Positions 18,371 through 27,494 of a stretch of 64,000 nt of DNA are shown here, one piece after another. A program made the position numbers and the translations under genes. The notes under the pieces were generated by a model. That model was not told the origin of the DNA, ran no database searches, and saw only the letters and a program-made list of their open reading frames with translations. Within the stretch, counting starts at the first letter, position 1, and the number at the start of each line of letters is the position of its first letter. This stretch comes from Clostridiales bacterium (GTDB lineage: Bacteria; Bacillota; Clostridia; Oscillospirales; Oscillospiraceae): positions 31,290-95,289 of the forward strand of contig JALFJQ010000016.1 of assembly GCA_022775085.1 (NCBI GenBank). The letters are read 5' to 3'.

Positions 18371-18486
18371 GCCTTCCCCCTCCGGGGGAAGGTGGCAGCC
18401 CACAGGGCTGACGGATGAGGGAAAATATAGCGTCGAGTACCTCATCCGTCTCGCCCTCGGTGATCCACCTTCCATTTATCGGGGAA
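18371..18486. repeat. Degenerate family A repeat
   Basis: GCCTTCCCCCTCCGGGGGAAGG with TGGCAGCCCACAGGGCTGACGG resembles the inverted end of family A, and CTCATCCGTC further on is complementary to GACGGATGAG. The right end is eroded. The gap 18368-18611 otherwise holds only the terminator at 18563-18590. Confidence 0.6.
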
Positions 18487-18562
18487 AGTTTTTTGCTACG
18501 CTGGAAGCACCATCTATTTTCACTCTCCAATCCTCACTCCAAACTCCTCACGAATCACAAAA

Positions 18563-18590
18563 TCCCCCGGCACCATATGGTGCCGGGGGA
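18563..18590 (-). terminator. Terminator of the BMP lipoprotein gene
   Basis: A 28-base perfect palindrome, TCCCCCGGCACC...GGTGCCGGGGGA with ATAT at its centre. On the minus strand it is followed by TTTTG, and it starts 22 bases past the gene stop. Confidence 0.75.
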
Positions 18591-18611
18591 AGTTTTGTAT
18601 ACCGTCAAAAA

Positions 18612-19829
18612 TTACTTGACAATGTTCATGGTCACATTGGCAGTGCTGGCGGGTTCGGGAACGTCAGCGTTGTCCACGACAACGGTGCCGGCGACGATGT
18701 CAGCCAGCATGGCCTCGTAGTCAGCGACAGTCCAGCCCTCCAGGGACCAGGTAGCGGTGGGCAGGCCCACGGCACCCTCGGCAGCACCCAGAGTAATGGA
18801 GGCGCTGCCGTCGCCGATGAAGGCGTTCCAGCTATCCTCGGTCTCAGCGGCCTTCAGAGCCTGCTGAGCAGCCTCGCCGATACCCTTCATAGCGGAAGTG
18901 ATAACGGTGGGGGACTCGAAGGACTGGTCGACGTCAACACCGATGACAGCGCAGTCCTCAGCGGACGCGGCAGCGGCGATGGACTGGAACATGGAACCGC
19001 CGCAGGCGAAGATGACCTCAGTGCCGTTGGTGTACCAGCCGGCGGCCATGGTCTGCAGCTCGTTGGAAGCCTGGAAGGAAGAACCGTACAGCCAGGAGTA
19101 GTTCATCTCGACCTGCACGCCCAGCTTGGCAGCGGCAGCGTCAGCGCCCTGCACAAAGCCGTAGCCGTAGCGGTTACAGGCAGCGTTGGTACCGCCGCCG
19201 CCGCCGCAGAAGCCCAGCTTGGTGTAGCCGTCCATAACGGCGGCGTAACCGGCCAGATAGCCGCACTGCTCCTCACGGAAGCAGATGCCGGCAACATTGT
19301 TCTTGCCCAGTGCCCAGCCGTCGATGAAGACGAACTTGACGTCGGGGAACTCAGCGGCAGCCTTTTCCAGGGCCGCACCCTGCATGAAGCCGGCGCAGAC
19401 GATGACTTCAGCACCGTTGTCGGCAGCCAGCTTCATGGCGTCGTAACGGTCGTCGTCGGTGGCCTGATCGCCGCCAGCGGGCTGATAGTACTTGTAGGAC
19501 TTGCCGGCGCTGGCAGCGTACAGCTTCACGCCGTCGAAGGTGCCCTGGTTGAAGGACTTGTCCTTCAGCTGGCCCACGTCGGTGACGAAGGCGATCTGAT
19601 ACTTGCCGTCGGCAGAGGTCATCTCGTCAGGGATGTCGTCAGCGGAAGCGGCAGCAGCGGGAGTCTCAGTGGCAGCAGCCTCAGTCTCAGCAGGAGCAGC
19701 CGCGGGAGCCTCGGTAGCGGCGGGAGCAGCCGCGGAGGCCTCGGTGGCAGCGGGGGCAGAGGAGCCACCGCAGGCAGCCAGACCCAGCACCATAGCCAGA
19801 GTCAGCAGCACAGCCAGAATCTTTTTCAT
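18612..19829 (-). CDS. BMP-family substrate-binding lipoprotein, probable nucleoside binder
   Basis: The 405-residue protein begins with a lipoprotein signal (AMVLGLAACGG, lipid Cys20), then an Ala/Glu/Pro/Thr-rich linker to about residue 60, then a Bmp/PnrA periplasmic-type binding domain (ALAFVTDVGQLKDKSFNQG-like block, LAGYAAVMDG, ACNRYGYGF). The ATG at 19829 has GGAGG 8 bases upstream. Members bind purine nucleosides for ABC uptake; tdk-deoC-deoD-deoB-cdd upstream on the same strand supports that here. No ABC ATPase or permease gene is in this cluster, so the partner must lie elsewhere. Confidence 0.9.
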   Translation of the reverse strand: MKKILAVLLTLAMVLGLAACGGSSAPAATEASAAAPAATEAPAAAPAETEAAATETPAAAASADDIPDEMTSADGKYQIAFVTDVGQLKDKSFNQGTFDGVKLYAASAGKSYKYYQPAGGDQATDDDRYDAMKLAADNGAEVIVCAGFMQGAALEKAAAEFPDVKFVFIDGWALGKNNVAGICFREEQCGYLAGYAAVMDGYTKLGFCGGGGGTNAACNRYGYGFVQGADAAAAKLGVQVEMNYSWLYGSSFQASNELQTMAAGWYTNGTEVIFACGGSMFQSIAAAASAEDCAVIGVDVDQSFESPTVITSAMKGIGEAAQQALKAAETEDSWNAFIGDGSASITLGAAEGAVGLPTATWSLEGWTVADYEAMLADIVAGTVVVDNADVPEPASTANVTMNIVK

Positions 19830-19958
19830 GATGTATTCCTCCATAATTTTTAGGATTCGGTATCAAAATATACCAAGATTTATTGTCGCACATTTCTCAC
19901 AAAAAATCAACACCGAAATTTGAATTTACCGGGATTTTTTGCCAAGTAAAAGCAAATG

Positions 19959-20375
19959 TCACCCGTTGGTGGACATATGCTTCCCAGCGCTGAAACCATA
20001 GGGCAGAAGCTGCTGGAGTGTCACAGTCTCATATCCTTTGTCGTTCACCAGATAGATAAGGAAATCGTCGTTGCAGAATTCCCGCATGACCTGGCGGCAG
20101 ACCCCGCAGGGCGGGAAGGCCCCGGTGATAATGCCGTCCTTTCCGCCGCAGACGGCGATGGCAGCAAAATCCCGGTGCCCATCGTAGACAGCTTTGAAAA
20201 TGGCGGTGCGCTCGGCGCAGTTGGTGGGGCTGTAGGCGGCGTTTTCAATGTTGCAGCCCTGGTAGACGGTGCCATCGGCGCACAGCAGCGCCGCCCCCAC
20301 CTTGTAGCCCGAATAGGGCACATAAGCATGGGACATGGCCTCAACCGCTAGTTTACATAATTCTTCTGGAGGCAT
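19959..20375 (-). CDS. cdd: Cytidine deaminase
   Basis: This 138-residue zinc enzyme deaminates cytidine and deoxycytidine to uridine forms. The active site is visible as NCAERTAIFKA (Cys and catalytic Glu) and FPPCGVCRQVM (two Cys). GCNIENAAYSPT binds the nucleoside. Length matches the tetrameric bacterial type. It follows deoB on the minus strand after a short family B hairpin. Confidence 0.96.
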   Translation of the reverse strand: MPPEELCKLAVEAMSHAYVPYSGYKVGAALLCADGTVYQGCNIENAAYSPTNCAERTAIFKAVYDGHRDFAAIAVCGGKDGIITGAFPPCGVCRQVMREFCNDDFLIYLVNDKGYETVTLQQLLPYGFSAGKHMSTNG

Positions 20376-20399
20376 AATTCACCCTTCTTTACATCGAAT

Positions 20400-20437
20400 G
20401 TCATTGCGAACCAGCGTGCGCGCTGGTTCGCAATGAC
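20400..20437. repeat. Family B minimal hairpin
   Basis: GTCATTGCGAACCAGCG and its exact complement flank TGCG. This is the two ends of family B joined with no centre. It could act as a hairpin in the deoB-cdd transcript. Confidence 0.85.
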
Positions 20438-20443
20438 ATCAGT

Positions 20444-21610
20444 TTACAAAATCTCCTTGGCAAAACTCCTGCCCGGTGTGGAATATTCTACGCCCAGCAG
20501 GTCGGTGATCGTGGCGGCGATGTCGGCGAAACTTGCCCTTGTGCCCAGATTCACGGGCTTCACCTGTCTGCCCAGCACCAGCAGAGGCACATATTCCCGG
20601 GTGTGGTCGGTGGTGGCGGTGTAGGCCGGGTCACAGCCGTGGTCGGCGGTGATCATCAGAATATCTTCTTCCCCGAGTTTCGGCAGGAACGTGCCCAGCC
20701 AGGCGTCAAATTCCGACAGGGCGTTTGCGTAGCCGTCTACATTCCGGCGGTGACCGTAGACCATGTCGAAATCCACCAGATTCACGAAGCACAGGCCATG
20801 AAAATCCCGGGCGGCAAAGTCATCGGTGTGAGCCATGCCATCGGCGTTGCTCTTGTTGAACACGTACTCCGTGTCCCCGTGACCGGCAAAAATGTCGTGA
20901 ATTTTGCCTACGGCGAGACAGTCCAGTCCTGCCGCTTTGATGGCGTCCAGCATGGTCTGAGCAGGCGGCTCCAGAGAAAAGTCATGGCGGTTGGATGTGC
21001 GGCGGAAGCCTTCTTCGGGATTTCCCACGAAAGGACGGGCAATCACCCGGCCCACGCCGTGCTTTCCCTGCAGAATCTGCCGTGCCTTGCGGCAGGCATC
21101 GTACAATTCTGGAAGCTTCACCACATCCTCATGGGCCGCCACCTGAAACACGGAGTCGGCGGAGGTGTAGACGATCCACTTTCCGGTTTCCATATGCTCC
21201 TTGCCGTAATCCCGGATTACATCCGTGCCGGAATAGGGAAGGTTACATAACACGCCCCGGCCCGTAGCCTGCTCAAAGGCATCCAGTACCTCTTTGGGGA
21301 AGCCATTAGGATAGGTGGGCAGGGGTTCCGGGGAAATGATGCCGGAAATCTCCCAGTGGCCGATGGTGGTGTCTTTGCCCATGGAGCTTTCCGTCATCCG
21401 GGCGCAGGCTCCCAGAGGCGCGTCCGCCTTGGGCAGACACTCCACCCCGTCAATATTTCCCAATCCGGCTGAAATCATGTTGGGGATGCGCAGTTTATCG
21501 GAACCGGCGCAGGCGGCAAGGGTATTGACCCCCACGTCGCCAAATTTCTCACTGTCCGGCATGGCCCCAATGCCGAAGGAATCCAGAACAATTAAAAAGA
21601 TACGCTTCAT
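20444..21610 (-). CDS. deoB: Phosphopentomutase
   Basis: DeoB moves phosphate between C1 and C5 of ribose or deoxyribose. The 388-residue alkaline-phosphatase-superfamily enzyme begins RIFLIVLDSFGIGAMPD with metal-binding Asp, has GKDTTIGHWEI (the phosphorylated Thr region) and ends the core with MITADHGCDP. It links nucleoside phosphorolysis (DeoD) to DeoC in this cluster. Confidence 0.97.
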   Translation of the reverse strand: MKRIFLIVLDSFGIGAMPDSEKFGDVGVNTLAACAGSDKLRIPNMISAGLGNIDGVECLPKADAPLGACARMTESSMGKDTTIGHWEISGIISPEPLPTYPNGFPKEVLDAFEQATGRGVLCNLPYSGTDVIRDYGKEHMETGKWIVYTSADSVFQVAAHEDVVKLPELYDACRKARQILQGKHGVGRVIARPFVGNPEEGFRRTSNRHDFSLEPPAQTMLDAIKAAGLDCLAVGKIHDIFAGHGDTEYVFNKSNADGMAHTDDFAARDFHGLCFVNLVDFDMVYGHRRNVDGYANALSEFDAWLGTFLPKLGEEDILMITADHGCDPAYTATTDHTREYVPLLVLGRQVKPVNLGTRASFADIAATITDLLGVEYSTPGRSFAKEIL

Positions 21611-21669
21611 AAAATCACCTGATTCAAGGTTGATAGAGTAAATTGTGCTTTAGCTAACTAAGGAAAAAT

Positions 21670-21790
21670 GTCATTGCGAGCCAGCGCGCACGCTGGCGTG
21701 GCAATCCGTTCTCCTTGGGAAAATCTTCATCATCGGAGTGCCAAAGGGGATACGGATTGCCACGTCGGGCTTCGCCCTCCTCGCAATGAC
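21670..21790. repeat. Intergenic repeat, family B
   Basis: GTCATTGCGAGCCAGCGCGC at one end and CTCCTCGCAATGAC at the other, with GGCAATCCGTT and CGGATTGCC arms inside. It lies between deoD and deoB. Confidence 0.85.
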
Positions 21791-21813
21791 ATCTTCATCA
21801 ACGATATTCCCCT

Positions 21814-22560
21814 TTACTTTCCTTCCATAGCCACCGCCACGTCCAGCGCCACCTTCATCATGGTGGTGAAAGCGGTCTGCCGCTCCTCGGAGGTGGTCTC
21901 CACGCCCTTGAGAACGTGGTCAGAAATGGTGCAGATGCACAGGGCACGCTTGCCGTACCGGGCGGCGTTCATGTACAGGGCCGCGGCCTCCATTTCCAGC
22001 GCCATGACACCCATCTTTTTCAGGCCGTACACGCTGTCGAGGCCCTCGGGAACGCCAATATGGTCACCGTAGAACACATCGGAGGAGTTCACGTTGCCCA
22101 CATGGTAGGCAGCTCCGTGGCTTTCCGCTGCCTTCACCGCTTCTGTCAGCAGCTCCCAGCTTGCGATGGGAGCAAAGGTGCCGGGCAGATGGAACTGGGC
22201 GGCAAAATTGGAATCGGTGCAGGCACCCTGGGCAATCACCAGGTCGTAGAGGTTGATGTCGTCCTGAATGGAACCGGCGGAGCCGACCCGGATAATATTC
22301 TCCACGCCGTAGCCGTTGAACAGCTCATGGGAGTAGATGCCGATGGCGGGCATACCCATGCCGGAGGCCATGACGGAGACCTTCACGCCCTTGTAGGTGC
22401 CGGTGTAGCCCTGCACGCCCCGGACGTTGTTGACCAGCACGGGGTTTTCCAGAAAATTCTCCGCGATAAACTTGGAGCGCAGTGGGTCGCCGGGCATCAG
22501 CACGGTCTTGCCGAAATCCCCGGGCTTTGCGGAAATATGAGGGGTAGGGGTTGTTAACAT
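21814..22560 (-). CDS. deoD: Purine nucleoside phosphorylase, DeoD type
   Basis: DeoD splits purine nucleosides with phosphate to base and (deoxy)ribose-1-phosphate. The 248-residue protein has MPGDPLRSKFIAE (phosphate-binding), GMGMPAIGIYSHELF and VGSAGSIQ, and the late EMEAAALY that contacts the sugar. It is the hexameric low-specificity type by length and motifs. It sits between deoC and deoB on the same strand. Confidence 0.96.
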   Translation of the reverse strand: MLTTPTPHISAKPGDFGKTVLMPGDPLRSKFIAENFLENPVLVNNVRGVQGYTGTYKGVKVSVMASGMGMPAIGIYSHELFNGYGVENIIRVGSAGSIQDDINLYDLVIAQGACTDSNFAAQFHLPGTFAPIASWELLTEAVKAAESHGAAYHVGNVNSSDVFYGDHIGVPEGLDSVYGLKKMGVMALEMEAAALYMNAARYGKRALCICTISDHVLKGVETTSEERQTAFTTMMKVALDVAVAMEGK

Positions 22561-22587
22561 AACAGTATCCTCCTTGTGAGAAGTGTG

Positions 22588-22653
22588 GAGAGTGGAGAGT
22601 GAAGAGTGGAGTTATTTCTGATTTCTTCACTCTCCACTCTTAACTCTTCACTC
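22588..22653. repeat. Imperfect inverted repeat of GAGTGGAGAG type
   Basis: AGAGTGGAGAGTGAAGAG on one side pairs imperfectly with CTTCACTCTCCACTCT on the other, separated by about 15 bases. It fills the deoC-deoD gap. This purine/pyrimidine-biased repeat type is unlike families A-C; a faint relative (GTTGATAGTTAATAGTTG) is near 34268. Confidence 0.6.
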
Positions 22654-22656
22654 TAT

Positions 22657-23325
22657 TCAGTACGTGCCGTCGTTTTCCAGTCCCTTTGCGATCTTCACGA
22701 TCCGGGAGGTGCCCAGACGGTCGGCACCCAGCTCGATGAATTTTTCGGCATCCTCCAGAGAAGAAATGCCCCCGGCGGCCTTGATCTTCACATGGGGGGC
22801 AACGTGGGCCTTGAACAGCGCCACATCGGCAAATGTGGCTCCCGCCTTGGAAAAGCCCGTGGAAGTTTTGATATAGTCCGCGCCGGAATCGGAGACGCAC
22901 TTGCACAGCTGAATTTTTTCCTCGTCGGTCAGAAGACACGTCTCAATGATGACTTTCAGCAGCTTTCCCTTGCAGGCTTTCTTAATGGCGGCGATCTCCT
23001 TGGTAATGTCGTCCCATTTTCCCTCCTTGGCCCAGCCGATGTTGATAACCATATCCACCTCGTCCGCGCCGTTATCCACAGCGTCAGAGGCCATGAAGCA
23101 CTTGGCGGCGGTGGTGTCATAGCCATTGGGGAAGCCGATGACGGTGCAAATGGGCAATTTTTCACCCACATAGTCCTTTGCCTGCTTCACGAAAGAAGCG
23201 GGAATGCAGACGGAGGCGGTGTGGTACTTCATACCGTCGTCGCAGACGGCCTTGATCTCCGGCCAGGTAGCGGTCTGGGCAAGCAATGTGTGGTCGCATT
23301 TTGAAAGAATTGTTTTCAGTTCCAT
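22657..23325 (-). CDS. deoC: Deoxyribose-phosphate aldolase
   Basis: DeoC cleaves 2-deoxyribose-5-phosphate to glyceraldehyde-3-phosphate and acetaldehyde. The 222-residue class I aldolase has [22 protein letters not shown] and the Schiff-base lysine in [14 protein letters not shown]. The ATG at 23325 has GGAGG 9 bases upstream; earlier in-frame ATGs run into a family B repeat. It feeds nucleoside sugars into glycolysis. Confidence 0.96.
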   Translation of the reverse strand: MELKTILSKCDHTLLAQTATWPEIKAVCDDGMKYHTASVCIPASFVKQAKDYVGEKLPICTVIGFPNGYDTTAAKCFMASDAVDNGADEVDMVINIGWAKEGKWDDITKEIAAIKKACKGKLLKVIIETCLLTDEEKIQLCKCVSDSGADYIKTSTGFSKAGATFADVALFKAHVAPHVKIKAAGGISSLEDAEKFIELGADRLGTSRIVKIAKGLENDGTY

Positions 23326-23362
23326 AGTATTTATTCCTCCCGATTTGTAGCCATCAGAAAAT

Positions 23363-23402
23363 GTCATTGCGAACCAGCGCGCACGCTGGTGTGACAATTC
23401 GT
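23363..23402. repeat. Truncated family B repeat
   Basis: GTCATTGCGAACCAGCGCGC followed by ACGCTGGTGTGACAATTCGTT. Only the left half is present, between tdk and deoC. Confidence 0.7.
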
Positions 23403-23414
23403 TCTCTCATATGG

Positions 23415-24023
23415 TTAATGGTTCTGTCCGTGAAGTTTTATAACCTTGTGTTCCCGGATTCCCCGGACGTAGCACTTGTGGCACATAGCGATATAGCTGT
23501 CGTTGCCCCCCAGTACCACCTGTGCGCCATGGGTGACGATGTGCCCTTCCCCGTCGATGCGGGCGTTGACCGTAGCCTTGGCTCCACAGTCACAGATAGT
23601 CTTGATCTCCTGAATGGTGTCCGCCACCTCCATGAGCCGCAGGCTGCCGGGAAACAGCTTGGTCTGAAAGTCCGTGCGCAGACCAAAGCACATGACGGGG
23701 ATATTGTGCTCGTCTACGATGGCGCGGAGCTGGTCGATCTGGGCTTCCGTCAGAAATTGGCACTCGTCCACGATAATCACGTCACAGGTTCCGCTTTTTC
23801 CGTCCAAAAACCGCTCCATAATGTCGGTTTCCGGCGGGATCACCTCCACCTCCGCCTCCAGCCCGATTCGGCTGCGAAGGATGGAGGCCCCGTCCCGGAC
23901 ATCCGCGCTGGGCTTGATAAGCCAGACCTTCAGATCATTTTCCTCATAATTGTATTTGGTGATCAGCGCCTGAGCCGTCTTGCTGGAACCCATGGCGCCG
24001 TACTTAAAATAAAGCTTGGCCAT
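23415..24023 (-). CDS. tdk: Thymidine kinase
   Basis: This 202-residue type II thymidine kinase phosphorylates thymidine. The P-loop YGAMGSSKTAQAL (residues 8-20), the Walker B-like IIVDECQFL and the zinc ribbon cysteines in CDCGAKAT and CHKCYVRG are all present. It is the first gene of the minus-strand nucleoside salvage group. Confidence 0.96.
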   Translation of the reverse strand: MAKLYFKYGAMGSSKTAQALITKYNYEENDLKVWLIKPSADVRDGASILRSRIGLEAEVEVIPPETDIMERFLDGKSGTCDVIIVDECQFLTEAQIDQLRAIVDEHNIPVMCFGLRTDFQTKLFPGSLRLMEVADTIQEIKTICDCGAKATVNARIDGEGHIVTHGAQVVLGGNDSYIAMCHKCYVRGIREHKVIKLHGQNH

Positions 24024-24138
24024 TGCACTACCTCCGTTCGTCCCTTCATTATACCGAAATCCCGTCCGGCGTGCAAGCCCTATTTTATGCGGTTTTCACA
24101 AGATGGGCTTGCGGTCATTCCTTCGGAATGATATAATC

Positions 24139-24166
24139 GTAGGGCGGAGTCATGCCTCCGCCCTAC
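24139..24166. repeat. Family C minimal hairpin
   Basis: GTAGGGCGGAGTCATGCCTCC followed by GCCCTAC is a near-perfect palindrome. It is the closed, centre-free form of family C, between tdk and the DUF4349 gene. Confidence 0.75.
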
Positions 24167-24241
24167 AATTTTTCCAAATTCTGCAACCGACCCCAAAGTT
24201 TGTCGAGTATAGGAGTGAACCCAGTAAAGGAGGAAACCAAA

Positions 24242-25180
24242 ATGAAAAAGTATCTGTCCCTGTTTCTGAGCTTTGTGCTGCTGGCGGCTCTGTTCACTGG
24301 CTGCGGCTCCGCCAACCAATCCACCGCGTCCTATGACAGCGGCATGGTGGAGTACGCCATGTCCGATGAAGTTGCCATGGCCCCTGCCGAGGGCACGGCT
24401 CTGAAGAATGGCACCGCCGGCACCGGCTCCTCCGCCCTTCCCGAAAGCCGCAAATGGATCGTCACCGTGAATCTCACCGCCGAGACCGAGGACCTGGATG
24501 CTCTGCGCACCGCGCTGGATGAAAAGATCGCCGCTTTCCAGGGCTACGTGGAGGCTCAGAATGTCTACAACGGCAGCGCCTTCCAGAGTGACCGCCGCTA
24601 CCGCAGCGCTAGCCTCACCATTCGCGTCCCCGCCGACAGAATCGATGCTTTTTTGCAGGATATGGGTGGTATGGCCAATATCGTCCGGCAGAATAGGAGT
24701 ATCGAGGATGTGACCCTCAACTATGTCGCCACGGAAAACCGTCTGAACGCCCTGCAAACCGAGGAAGCCCGGCTGCTGGAGCTGCTTTCCCAGGCCGAAA
24801 CCATGAGTGATCTGCTGGAAATTGAGGCCCGGCTGTCCGAGGTTCGCTATGAGCTGGAGAATTACGCCTCCCAGAAGCGGCTGTACGACAACCAGATCGA
24901 CTACGCCACCGTTTACTTATCCATCGATGAAGTGCAGGAGTACACCCCCGTGGAAGAACCTACCCTGTGGGAGCGCATCCGGGACGGCTTTAAGGACAAC
25001 CTGGAAGGTGTCGGCGAGGGTCTGCTGGATGTGCTGGTGTGGTTCATCGTTTCAATCCCCACCCTTGTGGTGCTGGCAGTGGTCGTACTGATCGCGGTGC
25101 TGGTTATCAAGCGAATCCGTCGCCGCCGCGCCGCCAAAAAGGCCGCAAAGCAGCAGAACGCCGCGGACAGCAACGAGTGA
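24242..25180 (+). CDS. DUF4349 lipoprotein
   Basis: The 312-residue protein has a lipoprotein signal ending AALFTGCGS (Cys21), a mixed domain of about residues 75-180 (WIVTVNLTAETEDLDALRTA), a coiled coil around 180-240 (LLELLSQAETMSDLLEIEAR) and one C-terminal membrane segment near 275-295 followed by a basic tail. This is the DUF4349 layout, of unknown function and probably at the cell envelope. AAAGGAGG precedes the chosen ATG. It is a single-gene unit with its own terminator. Confidence 0.88.
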   Translation: MKKYLSLFLSFVLLAALFTGCGSANQSTASYDSGMVEYAMSDEVAMAPAEGTALKNGTAGTGSSALPESRKWIVTVNLTAETEDLDALRTALDEKIAAFQGYVEAQNVYNGSAFQSDRRYRSASLTIRVPADRIDAFLQDMGGMANIVRQNRSIEDVTLNYVATENRLNALQTEEARLLELLSQAETMSDLLEIEARLSEVRYELENYASQKRLYDNQIDYATVYLSIDEVQEYTPVEEPTLWERIRDGFKDNLEGVGEGLLDVLVWFIVSIPTLVVLAVVVLIAVLVIKRIRRRRAAKKAAKQQNAADSNE

Positions 25181-25194
25181 TCATCAATAGGCAA

Positions 25195-25228
25195 ACCGCC
25201 GCCGGACAAATCCGGCGGCGGTGCTTTT
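25195..25228 (+). terminator. Rho-independent terminator after the DUF4349 gene
   Basis: ACCGCCGCCGGA and TCCGGCGGCGGT pair perfectly around a CAAA loop and are followed by GCTTTTAT. Confidence 0.85.
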
Positions 25229-25278
25229 ATTCCGTTTCCCGCCGTCAGGCGGTGTCTTCTCAATAGAATGAAACCATT

Positions 25279-26994
25279 CTATTGAGAAATAGTATCAAAC
25301 ACCGTAGTCAGCAGCACCAGCGGGGAGCACAGGATCATGGGATAGGCATAGCGAAACTCGGCAAATACCGGCGTCCCCAGCCACAGCCCCACCGTCAGTA
25401 TCAGCACGGGCACGGTGATCAGCCACTGTTTCCGCTTTTGCAGACAGCAAATCAGGCAGCAGGCAACGAGAACCCAGATCCGCAGGCCGATGCTGTACAG
25501 CCCCTGGAACGCCGCGGGCTTCTCCGCAAACCGGAACCAGGCCGCATACAGCCGGGCGATGGGATTTGTCCCGGTGACCGGCACAATGCCCACGTTGTTC
25601 TCTCCGGTTTCCAGTGTGTAGATCCAGTAGAAATAGCCCCCATTCCAATAGCCCCGGGTCTCGTCGATCCAGGCTTTCAGATAGTCCCCGGGATAGCGAA
25701 GCCCCAGGGAGACGTAGAGCTTCAAATATTCGCCCCAATTTTGGCGAATAAAGTCCACCTGATCGTACCGGAAGGTCTCAAACTTTACCGGATCAACCGT
25801 CTGCGGATCGTAGGCCTCCGGCAGCTTGTCCATCCAGAAGATCTGCGACAGCAGCTCCTGCTGCTCCTGCGTCAGTTCCCGGCCGTTCGCCGCCACCCGG
25901 GCGATCTGCTGCATCGGCACGGCAAAAGCCTCGGTCACCTCGGTTCCCGGCACGTTCAACAGCGTCAGCACCGGGCCAATCATCACGCCGGTCACGACGA
26001 GCACCGCCAGAAGGGCCGTCTGCAAACGTTTCTGTTCCTTCTTCAGAACGATCACCAGAAGGATCGCCGCCGCCAACAAGGAAAACCAGCCGTTGGTACG
26101 CATCAACGCCAACCCCAGCGCCCCAAACGCAAAGACGGCATAGTCCCATTTTTCCGCCTTGCCCACGTGTTTCAGCAGGCGGAAGAACGCCGCTGCCAAC
26201 AGCAGCGCCGATGCGCCGAAGGGCACGTCCTTCCACAGCGTGATGCTGTAGACAATGTTATAGGGGAGCATGGCGTAGACGAAAAACGCCATCCCCAGCC
26301 CCCAGCCGGGCACGCCGATCTGGTAGAGTGTCATAATGGTGTATCCGAACGCCGTTGCCAGCAGCAGAATCTGGAAGCCATGAAACATTGCCACGCCAAC
26401 GTTGATGTCTCCGGTGAGTGCTATGCCCAGCTTTACGATCAGCCCCACCAGCCGGGTGTGGTAGTAGGGCATGGTGTTGTCATAGTGGCCATAGAGCAGC
26501 TGCCCGATGGTGGTAAAGGAGTCTGTTGTCAGGATCCCGGGATAGTGGGCAAACACCAGATACCCCAGATCGATGACCGCCACGGCCGCAAATACGCCCC
26601 AGAACACCCACCCCGGATGCTTCCGCTGCCCGGCCATGCCCCGCAGCGGGAGCCTTCTGCGCATACACCAGAGGATCTGGTATCCCACGCAGAAGCCGCC
26701 CAGCAGATCCATGACTGAATTCAGCCGGTTCTGCAGGGAGGCCGGCTCGTAAATTTCATGATTTCCCATCACCACTGCCAGGGAGAACAGCCCCGCGAAC
26801 ACCCACAGGGCCGGATGGGTTCTTCCACCCTTGCGGTTGTCCCACAGGCACAGCAGAGCTGCCGTGCCGCACAGAAGGTAGACGCTATAGTAGGTGTCCG
26901 TCCCGGCGAGGGCCGACAGATCCGTGAGCCAGATATAAATAAGCAGTGCCTGGGCTGCCAGACCGGCAGCCGGATTCCATTTTCTTCGTATCAT
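25279..26994 (-). CDS. Large polytopic membrane protein, DUF6020-like
   Basis: The 571-residue protein has about a dozen hydrophobic segments, an extracellular-looking acidic loop near residues 375-450, and the motif HYPGILTTDSFTTIGQ (about residue 171) followed by PYYHTRLVG. That motif and layout recall DUF6020 proteins, which resemble GT-C glycosyltransferases; the assignment is tentative. Its ATG overlaps the stop of the next upstream gene (26991) by 4 bp, so it is coupled to the papain-like gene. Substrate unknown. Confidence 0.65.
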   Translation of the reverse strand: MIRRKWNPAAGLAAQALLIYIWLTDLSALAGTDTYYSVYLLCGTAALLCLWDNRKGGRTHPALWVFAGLFSLAVVMGNHEIYEPASLQNRLNSVMDLLGGFCVGYQILWCMRRRLPLRGMAGQRKHPGWVFWGVFAAVAVIDLGYLVFAHYPGILTTDSFTTIGQLLYGHYDNTMPYYHTRLVGLIVKLGIALTGDINVGVAMFHGFQILLLATAFGYTIMTLYQIGVPGWGLGMAFFVYAMLPYNIVYSITLWKDVPFGASALLLAAAFFRLLKHVGKAEKWDYAVFAFGALGLALMRTNGWFSLLAAAILLVIVLKKEQKRLQTALLAVLVVTGVMIGPVLTLLNVPGTEVTEAFAVPMQQIARVAANGRELTQEQQELLSQIFWMDKLPEAYDPQTVDPVKFETFRYDQVDFIRQNWGEYLKLYVSLGLRYPGDYLKAWIDETRGYWNGGYFYWIYTLETGENNVGIVPVTGTNPIARLYAAWFRFAEKPAAFQGLYSIGLRIWVLVACCLICCLQKRKQWLITVPVLILTVGLWLGTPVFAEFRYAYPMILCSPLVLLTTVFDTISQ

Positions 26995-27494
26995 TTTTTC
27001 ACCTGTTTCCCGTGAATCACCAGCAGCACGCAGCCGAAATAGCGGTTCCGCCGTAAAAATTCGTCGATGCTCTGTCCCCAGCTGTCCGGGCCGGCGGAGT
27101 TCCGAAAGGTATTGTAACCCACGAATCCCTCTGTGGTCGGCTTCACTGCCACGAAATGTGCACCGGCTCGTCCCTGTTTTGCCCAGTGGTAGAACACGAT
27201 GCAGGCATCGGCGGCGCGGGCTTCCGTGTCGAACCGTTTCCTGTCAAAAATCAGCCTGTTGGAGAATCCCCATTTCTCAAAGCACCGCTGGGGTGCCCAG
27301 AAGGAGGTGCCGAAGTTGCCGTGAATCAGGGGCAGCTGCCATTCAAAGTAGCGAATGAGTGCGTCAATGTCCGTGGTGCGGCCCAGAATCTTCAGGGCAT
27401 TGTAGGTGGCGATCCAGCCGCAGCCCGTCTGCGCGGAGGGCCGCAGACCGTAACGGTGGACGTCCCTCGGAATGTCATTTTGGTTGCAGATCAT
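26991..27494 (-). CDS. Papain-fold-like (C39-type) cysteine protein
   Basis: A 167-residue protein without a signal peptide. It has an N-terminal QTGCGWIATYNALK block with Gln22 and Cys25, and later GAHFVAVKP with His113 and VGYNTF with Asn128. This Q-C-H-N order is that of papain-fold peptidases and C39 domains. Length suggests a bare catalytic domain. It overlaps the C_GCAxxG gene upstream and the membrane protein downstream by 4 bp each. Cleavage target unknown; could be non-proteolytic. Confidence 0.6.
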   Translation of the reverse strand: MICNQNDIPRDVHRYGLRPSAQTGCGWIATYNALKILGRTTDIDALIRYFEWQLPLIHGNFGTSFWAPQRCFEKWGFSNRLIFDRKRFDTEARAADACIVFYHWAKQGRAGAHFVAVKPTTEGFVGYNTFRNSAGPDSWGQSIDEFLRRNRYFGCVLLVIHGKQVKK

